Shown: positions 35,270 through 44,814 of the stretch, in pieces
Layout of the letters: each line of letters begins with the position of its first letter
Position numbering within the stretch: position 1 is the stretch's first letter
Origin: Ophiobolus disseminans
Taxonomy: Eukaryota > Ascomycota > Dothideomycetes > Pleosporales > Phaeosphaeriaceae
DNA: 64,000 bases
Direction of reading: 5' to 3'
NCBI GenBank assembly: GCA_010093685.1
Contig: MU006217.1
Span: forward strand, 334,911-398,910
Translations under genes and position numbers: made by a program
Notes under the pieces: generated by a model
Seen by the model: only the letters and a program-made list of their open reading frames with translations
Told to the model about the DNA's origin: nothing
Database searches by the model: none

Positions 35270-38200
35270 CTATGCCTCCTCGACCTCATACTCGCGCGCG
35301 TCCTGGAACAAGTCGATGATGCAGCTAGCAGACCACGACTGTGTTGGGCACGAGTCTCCACAGAACTCGCCATTCTTCTGCGTCAGCTCTGTCAGACCAG
35401 CCCAAGGACTCTCCTGGATCGCCTTCATGCAACCTGCTAGGCGACGCGTGACCTGTTGGTAGCTCTCGACGCGCTCCTCGGGTGTCTTGCGCCTCTTCAA
35501 GTCGAACTTGAGAAGAGCGCGGAGGAAGAAGCCAGTTGGCCAGACCCATTCGGGGCCTTGGTGGTAATTCCTGCCTTTGGATGTGTGGAAATCTGTCGAG
35601 TCTTCGCTGTTGATGTAGTATCCGCGGTAGTTGAGGTCAGACGGGTCAAGAGTCTTCATGCCTTGTGGTCCAAGGAGAACGCGATCGGCCATCTGCAGAG
35701 CGTGCCGAGCATGCTCAGGGACGAAAAGATCTGGCGCGACCGACATGGCGACAGGGAAGTTCGGTCGTAGCTGGTAGTCTTCGTACTCCTTTCCGGAGCG
35801 GTACGAATCTTTGTAGATGCCGCGACGGTTGACGATGCTAGGATTAACGTCGTAGTCCTTGTCTTCCTCTGGAGACCGCGGAACATAGAATGCCCGCTCA
35901 AAGTTGGCTTTGATCTTGTCGGCCCAAGCCCTGTAGGTGATCATCTCCTTGCCGTCAGGTAGCGTTACGCCCTCGTACTTGAACTTGCCCTGCTCGTACA
36001 GATCAGCGCACCACTTGACTGTGCTGTAAAGCATGCCGATCATCTCGACAGGTGCGCCGTCGCGAGGCGTGCCAGGAACGCCTTTGCTGTTGGCCTTTTC
36101 ACTCTCGCCCATCTTGTCCATCCAGGTTCCGCAGTTCCACTGGTTTCCACCAAAGATGAGACCCGTTTCCCAGTCAGTCCAGATCTTAATGTTGAAACCC
36201 TCAGACCTCATCTGGCTGTCGATATTGGGACCAGCATCGTATTCACGAAATTCTATTCCAGTGGCATGTCGCTGCAGCGCTTCGTGGATGACGTCTTCGA
36301 TGGTTGACGATACTGAGTAGGCTCGCTTGTCGTTGTGTGGGAACCATGTGTCGTCGTAAGGGAGGAAACGGCGCCTGGCTTTGTCCTGGAGCAGGGTGAT
36401 GCCGTTTGGAACGATCTTGGTGTAATCTTGTATGTTCTGCATGAACCACCAAATCGAGTCTCGCGAGTTGTACCGAGGATTGACACCGGCACCCAAGAGA
36501 TTCGGTACCATACCATGCTTGAGGACGCTTGCAAAACACAGTATGTGCTCCTTTGCATCGGCGTACCTCCCCGTGCCCATGAACAGACCGCGGGCTGAAA
36601 TCGTGATATCACGGCCCCAGCATCGCGCCCAGCTGACGGCAAAGTGAGGAAGTCCAGCAGCCATGCTGGGTACGCTCTTGTCTGGCCACAAAGAAGCACT
36701 CTTCACGTAACCTGTCACCTGGACGCTGACGAGCGCAAGACTCTTCAAGAAGTCGTTGCCGTTGCGCACATTCTCGCCCATAAGCTCGATCGCCCGATCC
36801 GTCGCAGCGTTGTAGGCGGTTTGAATAACAAGGGCGAAGTAGCGCGGCAGGAGGAAACTCGGTATCTGGCGAATAGCGTCGAATCGCGCCTTTAGCCACT
36901 TCGCAGGTCCTTTGACGTGAGCATACTGTCGCTTCGATGCAGCACGCTCAAGACGGCCAATACAGTAGTCCAAAGCCCACTGACCTTCTCGGAGGTGATT
37001 GCAGATGGGGTGACCCAAATTGTTGTCATTGACGATGTCGCGCAGGGGGCTCCACCAGCCTTGCAGACCAGCATACACAAGGTTGCCATGGCCTGGGATG
37101 TTGTATGTGCCGTCTTTGCCGTCTGTCGCGTCGTGCTCCTCTTCATTGCAGCGATATAGAATGAAGTTGAGGTCGACCAAGCTGACATCGCGGAAAGCTT
37201 CTCGTGCTCCAGTCGTGACGTATTCGTCGAGACCGTCAGCATGCTCAGCGCTCGGTACAGAGGTCTCGAATATAGCGATACTGCCAGGTGGGAATTTGTC
37301 GGGAATAGTGATTGTTGTTGAGTCGCCTGTGGAATCAACGTTGACACCTTGGAGGCTGTATGTTTGACTGGGCAGACCACGCAATGTCGTCTTGTCGCCG
37401 ATAATGCGAGACCTGGTCTCTTGACTGTTATCGACTTCGAGGTTCCAAGCACCAATAAGTTTCGCGCTTGTGCCGGGTAACTTTGTCGCGCCAAAGCCTC
37501 CGTTACCGTTGCCGTAGCCGGGGAAAGCGGTGTGTGCGATAAGGAAGTAGCCCTTCCTGGTTTGAGGGTTGACTCGATGAACTGTAATGTACTCTTGGTC
37601 GTGGTGGATATAGGTCTCGCTGAACTCCTCCTTGCCCATCTTGACATGGATCTCGTTGATGATCTTTCGGATGCCGCCAATTCCACCCTCGCCAGTTTGT
37701 GTCTTGATAGGGCCACCCGTCGAGTTGATTGAGGAGTACTGCCTCTTCTCATGCACCAACTCAATCAATTCGGGATATACTTCGTCGAAGCCGAAAACGC
37801 TGCCAGTGGAACAGGAGCACATGGCAACGAGAGCTGCAGTCGGAAGCGTGTCACGAGCATCTCGTTTCTGTGCAGGTGTTTCGTTGTCGTGCGTGCAGTC
37901 CATGAACAGGGCATGCACAGGGCTTCGCTTGATCTTCTTGATGATCTGGCCGCTGTTGTGATCCGCGTTGAGTACCTCGTCGGTCTCAAAGCTGCCGATT
38001 GGGACACCACCGTGACGGTGTACGAGTCTGCTCAGTTCTTGTGTGCTCCAAGCTTGCATGGCCTCTCGAATGAGACATGAGATGCCAAGGCGCATGACGA
38101 ATTTGAAGTCCATCTCCTCGGAACCGGAGAACAGCTCAGCACAGACAAACAGGTTGGGGTTGACGATACGTGCTTGGTCAAGCATGTACTCAGCAAGGTG

Positions 38201-40047
38201 AATGGGTGTTGAATGACAATTGTCGACACGGAAGCCCTGAAAGTACTTTGCCATGAGGCGAGTGTACTTAGCCATGTGCTCCCAAAGAAAAGGGTTGTCT
38301 TGAGGGCCGGAGCCATATCGGAGCTTGACACAGTCGCCCCAAACAATGACCTCTCTCCTCAAGTATGCGCGAGACTTGGGACCGGCATTGTCCCGCATTG
38401 CGTCGGCAGCCCAGACCCAGCCGTTGTTCACGAGCGCAAGAGCCTCTGGGTTGTGCTTTTTTGTCGTTTCGTTGAGCGGCAGTCGGGTGAAGTAGGGCTC
38501 GATCAGGGGGTTTGCATCGGTGACCTCCCCAAGCTTGGGACCGTGGGCGTCTATCCGGACATACTTGATCCGATTGAAGAGTTGCTCCAAAATCTCCTTC
38601 TGGTCTCCGTCATATTCCTGGTAAAATGGCAGGTTCATCTCTTGGAGAATGCGAGTGCAAGCGCCGCGTGCTGCTCGCTCGTCTGGCGTACTGCTAGTAC
38701 GGCTGTCGTAGCGACCAAAGAGGGCGCAGATGAGACCAGCTCCGTTGGCAGGGTCGATTCGGCGCCTATGCCGCTCGCCCATCCTGTCGCCACCGACGAG
38801 AGCATGGTCAATAAGCCAGTCAGCTTTCTGCTTCAAGGACCATTCCTTGACCGCATCGAGACCGCGGAGACCCGCTTCACTAAAGCTGCCATCAGGAAAC
38901 TTGGCTTGGCCTGCAATCCACGTCTGGATGATAGCATCGGTATCTCTCTCCACGTCAACGGTGTAGTATTCCCACAGCTTCAGCTTGCCCAGGACTTCTG
39001 ACTTGACACCGTCCATGACTTTGAGGAGATCACTTTCGTTGTCAAACTTGGTGGGCAGCCCATGCTTGGACAGCTCCTTGCCGAACTTTAGCAGCGCCGT
39101 GTCCAGCTCAAGAGCAGGCCGCAGATGGGGCGCGGTGTCGACGTTGTACCCGGCTTCGGGATGCTCCTCGAGCCATTTGCTGTTGTTCGCCGTGTGATTC
39201 CAGACGACGTCCGTCATGGCAAGCATGTTGAACTCAGTATGCATTTTCTCGACCATACCCGCAATGTCCTCCTCGCCGCCGGGAAAGACAGCGTCGTCAA
39301 ATTGGAGCTGGTCGTATATGCTGTAGGGAGAATTGGAGTCGCCGCGCATCATGAGGGGCGTGAAGTGCACCATGTTGTAGCCGCGCTGGCTGATGCCGCG
39401 CAGATGGTTGTCCCAGTCGGTGGGATAGCTACCCATAAACTTGGAGAGGGTGGAGAAGACAATGACGCCTTCCACGGGCAGCTGCTCGCCCTGCAGTGTG
39501 AGCTTTGGACATACATCGATGTAGTATGTGGGCGTCCGTGTAGGTTCTGGCGAGGCGACGTCGGTGAAGGACCATTGCGGCAGGGGCGTATAGGTGGTGT
39601 AGAAGGAAAAGGCATTGGCCTCGTAGATGGGCACGTCGATCTCGGTGATGCCATTGAAGTCTGGCTGAAGCCTGCGGGACCAATGTCAGTAACTCGCAGG
39701 ATGAAGCTTGGTGGCTGCACGGCCTACATAAACTCGCGGTAGTGGGTGCGCCTGAACTTCTCGCCCTTAGCGGGGATGTTCACCCAGAGGCTGCCCTTGC
39801 GACATATTGAGCTGGTGCCCTGGATCTGGAAGCGAACAGAGTATGCAGGCTCCGTGGGAGGCGGGAGGTAGATGTAGGTGCCCGGCACGTCTGGGGCGCC
39901 CGAGTCGGTCAATGGTAGTAGATACACCGCTTGCGATGCCGCTGTCGACTTGGAGGATGCAGCCTTTGTTGCCGGCGCCGAGGCCGATGCGTCTGATGTT
40001 GATGCTGCAGACTTGGCAAGATTTACCAGCTTGGTAGCGAGAGACAT
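35270..40047 (-). CDS. GDB1: Glycogen debranching enzyme
   Basis: Exons 40047-39728 and 39671-35270 (56-nt intron, GTAGGC donor) encode 1573 residues, the usual length for the eukaryotic enzyme. The splice yields REFMLQPDFNGITEID, as in homologues. The N-terminal half is a GH13-type 4-alpha-glucanotransferase, with TDVVWNHTANNS and the conserved FRVDNCHSTP around residue 590. The C-terminal half is the GH133-type amylo-1,6-glucosidase, with GLPHFAVSWARCWGRDITIS and YHQGPEWVWPTG. Both activities act in turn to remove glycogen branch points in the cytosol. The first ATG of the frame is used. Confidence 0.96.
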
Positions 40048-41789
40048 GGTAATACAGTGGGCTGGGCTGTAGACAATGGCAGGTTTAAGATGCTGATGCT
40101 ATAGGTGTTTGGCGGCGTAGTGGGAAAAAATGGTAATGTTGAGGGTGGGAGTGTTGAGGAGCAGAGGCAGGCTGTCTCAGGCCAGTTAAGATGCAATTAG
40201 GCCGCCTGCACAGGTTCGGGAGACAGTTCCCTCTTCGATGCAAGATGAAGCAGGAACTGAGCGTGTCAGATCGGCGGTGTAAGTCGCGAAGCAGCAACCC
40301 GGCATGGCATGGCACGGCACGCTCAGGTACCACGGCAAACGACGTCATCGTCCAAACCTGCGGGTTGACCTCGGCACGCTAACGCTAGTGCAGAGCCTCA
40401 ACACCAAGGTCTTCACTAGGAAGGTCAAACTGGCAAGCCCATCACCATAGTCTACAAACACTGAGCCCACGACTCCAAGCTGAATATCACTGAGCACCAC
40501 TCGTAATATGTGCGGCCCTCGCACGATATGGTGTCCCTACGGATTTCTCCCGGAGTCTACCCAGAAGCGCACCCTGTTGCCTGACATCACCAGTGTCTTC
40601 CAACCATAATCGCCATCCTCGTTGGAAGTATAACAAGGGCGATTGTACTGCCCAGCTCCTGAAGCAGCTCTGCGCAGACATTTCCAGAAGAGGACCCGTC
40701 TTGGCGGCATGTTGCTCTACGTATGCGTATCAAATGGCATTGCATGTTCTCCCTCCGAGCATCTTTCAATCAGTATGTCTACGCGTTTTCTCGTTCTTTG
40801 AAATCGTCTGCTGTTTCTCCAGTCCTTAAATATTCACCTGTTACCGCAAAGTTCAGCCTCCGAACTCCTCATTATGCAAATTGATCAAGAGCTTGGGGAT
40901 GAGGGGAACCTCTGACACCATGTCAAATGGTGTCATTTTTCGAGGCGTCTACTACTCGCTATCATGTGGTGCGAAAACTGGCTCTCGTCCCTGTGCAGGC
41001 CCAAGGTCGCTCACTTCGCCATGTATCGCGAACCGGACGCTGAGTGGATGACTTGACAAAGGCCATGTGCCTGGTCGCAATCGCCGAACTCCCCGTACCG
41101 ATGGAGTCGTTTCTTTGAGTGAGCTCTGAGCCATGAACATTGTAGAGGGTGCGTGATCCAACGTTCGGTGTTCGCCAAGACTCAACTATCTACTCATTCT
41201 ATTCAAACCCCGATTAGGGTTTCAATACACATCCCGCCTTCACCTCGCCTCCGCATCGAACAAGCAGCAATCCCTTGACCACCCTCAAAGGATTTTCATA
41301 ATGTCGGTTGTCTCTGCGTATTACTGGTTCGATTGGAGCTCGCGAACAATCTGGACAAACGCCTGTCTTCGCTGTCTAGCCATTTGAAGGTCTGAATAGA
41401 CTTCCGAATCTGAATAGACCTCTCTATTGGGCATCGCTTAGGCTCATTGCAGAGGGTACCCTTTGACGGCTTCACCTTCACTTCTGTGTGGCGATCTTCT
41501 CTATTGGACGGAACGGATACCCCGGCGCCAGCGAACCTATTGATAACTACTGCCCTTATTGAGTCTATTGAGCCTATTGAACGTTGTGGGATCAGGCTCC
41601 AGGCCCCGTCCTCGTAGGCTTCCTTTGTATCTACTTAAGATCACTTTCAAGATAAATACTTCCCCCTTCGACACAACTATACCTTCTTCATCGACTCAAG
41701 ATCAACCACTCAGACAATCATTGCACACGTATCTTCAAAGACAATCCCACCTACATCACTCATTTGACGGTACCGTCTCGACTCTCATC
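40048..41789. other. Divergent intergenic region upstream of GDB1 and the repeat-peptide gene
   Basis: This carries both promoters. It contains the small hairpin at 40913-40935, a 15-nt motif repeated in inverted orientation beyond the peptide gene, and a TTAGGGTTT box at 41214-41222. No further gene seen. Confidence 0.5.
40913..40935 (+). repeat. Perfect 9-bp hairpin TGACACCAT / ATGGTGTCA
   Basis: Nine-base arms flank a GTCAA loop. Its right arm overlaps a 15-nt motif (40925-40939) that recurs inverted at 43152-43166, on the other side of the repeat-peptide gene. It may be a regulatory palindrome. Confidence 0.7.
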
Positions 41790-42551
41790 ATGAGAATCAA
41801 CGCCGTTATCGCCGCTTACATTCTTGCGGCCACCGTTAGCGGTGCCGCCCTTCCCGTCGTAGAGGACACTGCCGACGTCGCTGCTCCCGCCGAAGAGGAG
41901 GGCCCCGCTGGTCTCGACTTCCCTGACTTCCCCGAAGACTTCAACCCGGAGGATTTCGAATTCGCCTACGAGAAGCGCTCCGCCGACCCATCTGCTGACC
42001 CATCTGCCGACCCCGAGGCAGGATGGACCTGGCGTCCCTGGCGCCCCGTCGGTGGTGGCGTTGGCAAGCGTGATGCTGAGGCAGATTCTGAGGCACAATG
42101 GACCTGGCACCCATGGAAGCCCATTGGCGGAGGTGTCGGCAAACGCGACGCTGATGCAGAGGCTCAATGGTCCTGGCGCCCATGGCGCCCAGTCGGTGGT
42201 GGCGTTGGCAAACGTGACGCTGAAGCCGAGGCTGGATGGACCTGGCGCCCGTGGAGGCCCGTTGGCGGTGGTGTTGGAAAGCGTGATGCTGAAGCGGAGG
42301 CAGATGCTGAGGCACAGTGGACCTGGCACCCATGGAAGCCCATCGGTGGTGGTGTTGGAAAGCGCGATGCTGAAGCAGAGGCTCAGTGGTCCTGGCGCCC
42401 ATGGCGCCCAGTCGGCGGAGGTGTTGGCAAGCGCGACGCTGATGCTGAGGCTGGATGGACCTGGCGCCCGTGGAGGCCCGTTGGCGGTGGTGTCGGCAAG
42501 CGTGATGCCATGCCAGAGGCTGAGGCTGAGGCTTACGCCGAAGCTAGATAG
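41790..42551 (+). CDS. Kex2-processed tandem-repeat peptide precursor, alpha-factor pheromone-like
   Basis: Single exon, 253 residues. A signal peptide (MRINAVIAAYILAATVSGAA) is followed by an acidic propeptide ending in KR, and then seven peptide units. Each unit has the core W-[TS]-W-[RH]-PW-[RK]-P-[VI]-GGGVG followed by KR and dipeptides such as DAEAEA. This is the alpha-factor layout: Kex2 cuts after KR, a Ste13-type dipeptidyl aminopeptidase trims the DA/EA pairs, and a carboxypeptidase removes KR. The units cycle in threes (GWTWRPWRPV, QWTWHPWKPI, QWSWRPWRPV), showing higher-order duplication. The long upstream extension of the frame lacks a signal and is not used. An alternative is a dikaritin-type or other Kex2-processed repeat peptide, but no tailoring genes are nearby. 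Confidence 0.85.
   Translation: MRINAVIAAYILAATVSGAALPVVEDTADVAAPAEEEGPAGLDFPDFPEDFNPEDFEFAYEKRSADPSADPSADPEAGWTWRPWRPVGGGVGKRDAEADSEAQWTWHPWKPIGGGVGKRDADAEAQWSWRPWRPVGGGVGKRDAEAEAGWTWRPWRPVGGGVGKRDAEAEADAEAQWTWHPWKPIGGGVGKRDAEAEAQWSWRPWRPVGGGVGKRDADAEAGWTWRPWRPVGGGVGKRDAMPEAEAEAYAEAR
42021..42503 (+). repeat. Seven tandem coding repeats of the peptide precursor
   Basis: Units of about 66-78 bases encode the W-rich core, the GGGVGKR site and acidic dipeptide spacers. Units 1, 4 and 7 share one core, 2 and 5 a second, 3 and 6 a third. Confidence 0.9.
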
Positions 42552-42686
42552 ACATAGCGCCCATGGCGTCCCGTCGGCGGTGGTGTCGGAAAACGTGACG
42601 CTGATGCGGAGGTATAATGGAGCTGGCGCCCATAGAGGCCTGTTGGCGGTGGTGTTGGCAAACGCGAGGTTGACTTCGTCGCCTAA
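42552..42686 (+). pseudogene. Two decayed terminal repeat units of the peptide precursor
   Basis: In the same frame beyond the TAG at 42549-42551, two more units read RPWRPVGGGVGKRDADAEV and WSWRP...RPVGGGVGKR, ending EVDFVA and TAA at 42684-42686. They are interrupted by stops at 42555-42557, 42615-42617 and 42633-42635. Together with the gene's own terminal TAG, three stops sit at Trp positions and one at the Gln position of the repeat. Confidence 0.85.
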
Positions 42687-44814
42687 ATTCACCACTTCGA
42701 CCTACTGGACGACACGGCTCTTTCTCTGTTGATGGATGTCGCCTTTCACTTCACTTCTACTCGATATCTCACCTGGTCTACTGGACGACATGGCTCCTTC
42801 TCTCTTGATGGATGCCGCCTTTTGCTCTCTTGATGGATACCGCCTTTTGCTTCAATTCTACTCGATGAAATCACTTGGTCCTATTCTCCGATACCGTCGA
42901 CACAATCATCAAGACGCCCTACAGACCTACGAACACGACTTTTAGGGTTTAGTACCAACGAACTTGTACATTACACACGACTGCTTCGATACTGAACAAC
43001 AACGCTTATACTGGAACTCAGTGGAGCTTGGCTGGTTACTCGTCTGTTGATGGATAGCTAGTCTCTTTGATGATACTAAATGTTATCATGGCCTTCTCTT
43101 CTCACTTATCTCACTTTGATTGACCTTTGCTCTGAACATCGTGATCTGACTAAAATGACACCATTTTACGGCCGTGAGTTGAGTACGCGTCGCACTTGAA
43201 CGGCCGTTCATCTTGTGACATCTTCTAGCTCCAGGTACCGTACGACTTTACGTCACAACTTACTTAGTACTCACACGTCGGAAGCTCTGTGGTTGGTAGA
43301 AACTACTGTCATAGAGGACATAATACTTACACAAGCATTTTACCATCACATTGGCAATCTACGAGGCATCTCACCAACCACTCGCTATCACTCCCGTCGA
43401 CGACGTACAAGTTGATCTTGACAGCTATCGATACTACCTCCCAGCCGGCTCCGATGCTACTGTCGTAAGCTCCATGCAGAGACCCGCTGTCATTCACATG
43501 TCGAGGTTTATATCTCCGGGTCTAAAGGAACGGGTCGGGTGGTAGTCCAGAAATCGCCTGGGACGGTTGTAAAAAGGAGCGAGTCGCCTGTACGATCAAA
43601 CAAAACCTCAAGCGAAGCAAGCCGGGCGATGTGCTACGGTACCTACCTCCGCCGCGATAATGCATTCGTTTCAATCTAACTGAGATCATGCGCATACCTA
43701 GGTACCCCGCGGCGCGAGAACCCGCTCGTCGCCTTGCAAAACCCGAAGACATATTGAAGCAAGATACTTACAATGCGCTCATCCGGCGCAGCCTCGCCAT
43801 GCGTTTCACTCGGGGGCTTACAACCCCAAGTGACCCAGCCCATCGGCAGCATACCAACAGCCCTAACGGGCCGCCATAAAATTACCCACGGGGGCCGCAC
43901 AAACGCACCCAACACACGGCAATGCCTTTTCGTGAGGCGCAGGTACCGTAAGCCTCCGAGCATGCGGCTCAGTTATGTTTCATGCGCAACCGCATATGTA
44001 GCCAGTGACAAATTCTTCGGCTGTGAGCGGGTAAGCGACATAGGGGCCTGTTTCTAAACAAGATGATGTCTTTATGCAGCGACCGTGCAAACAGAATGGT
44101 AAACTCATGCAGTTGTTGAGCCGAAACTTGAGTACGCTTTGCGAAAACTGTTTGGATGCTTTTTCGTGGGCCCGAGACATGCTGTATGCGAGCTAATTAA
44201 TGGTCTTAGGGTGATTCAGAGCTGGTGTAACAATTAGGCTTGTGAGACCTGCAGTTTGTGGTATTTTGCATTTGATGCTGTACCATGTTAAGGTGGGATG
44301 CTGGAGTGACCCCGCAACGAAGCACTTTCAAGCAGGGAACCTTGGAATGATTCATGTGACTTTATTTTCATTCAGTGTGTACCTATATTTGTGCCCATCC
44401 AACTCCATCCCAGCCTCTCCCAACGTAGTGACAGCTTTTGGAGCTTGTTCGCGTTACATCGCGCAACAAGCGTAAGAAAGGTTCACACCGTGTTTTCATG
44501 CAATCTTCAAGCCATTACCATGCCAATCCAACTGTCTGCCATATTCCATGAACCTTGCGGTTCGCTCAATGTCCAAGTCTTTAAGTGTAGTGAAGGTAGA
44601 ACGATGCTATGCTATGATGGAGAAGAGATGCGAGTCTTCAAATTGAAGACAGAGTGAGTAAAGAAAAACAGGAAGGGTATAATAGCGGTCATGAGCACTC
44701 CAAAGAGCGTACAGGCAAAATGAGAGGAATGAACTGCAGAAACAAAACGCCCGCTCGCTTGCTGAAAAAAATATCAATCCAAAAACAGAAGGAAATTGCA
44801 CTCAGGTTGCCTCG
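42687..44814. other. Intergenic region with short downstream repeats
   Basis: This begins with the direct repeats listed separately, then a TTAGGGTTT box (42942-42950), the inverted copy of the 15-nt motif (43152-43166) and a TACCTAGGTA palindrome (43695-43704). No supportable gene. Confidence 0.45.
42702..42873 (+). repeat. Imperfect direct repeats 3' of the peptide precursor
   Basis: A unit starting ctactggacgac and containing ttgatggatg and cgcctttt occurs at about 42702-42777 and again at about 42778-42825. A partial third copy runs to about 42873. It probably lies within the 3' untranslated region and suggests local slippage or duplication like that of the coding repeats. Confidence 0.7.

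Noticed and set aside
36892..37764. 290-codon minus-strand frame
   Set aside because: It lies in another frame of the debranching enzyme coding strand, and its Ser/Thr/Arg-rich sequence shows no domain.
38213..39001. 262-codon plus-strand frame
   Set aside because: Antisense to the glycogen debranching enzyme, which is unambiguous on the other strand.
42021..42503. CRISPR array
   Set aside because: The regular repeats are protein-coding units in a eukaryotic gene with a signal peptide and Kex2 sites.
41790..42551. Dikaritin/ustiloxin-type RiPP cluster
   Set aside because: The precursor shape would fit, but no UstY-like, tyrosinase or peptidase gene lies in the flanking 40 kb in view. Kept only as an alternative.
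41760..42695. 311-codon minus-strand repeat frame, and similar plus-strand frame 42052-42732
   Set aside because: Both are shadows of the peptide repeats; repetition keeps several frames open. Only the 41790 frame has a signal peptide and processing sites.
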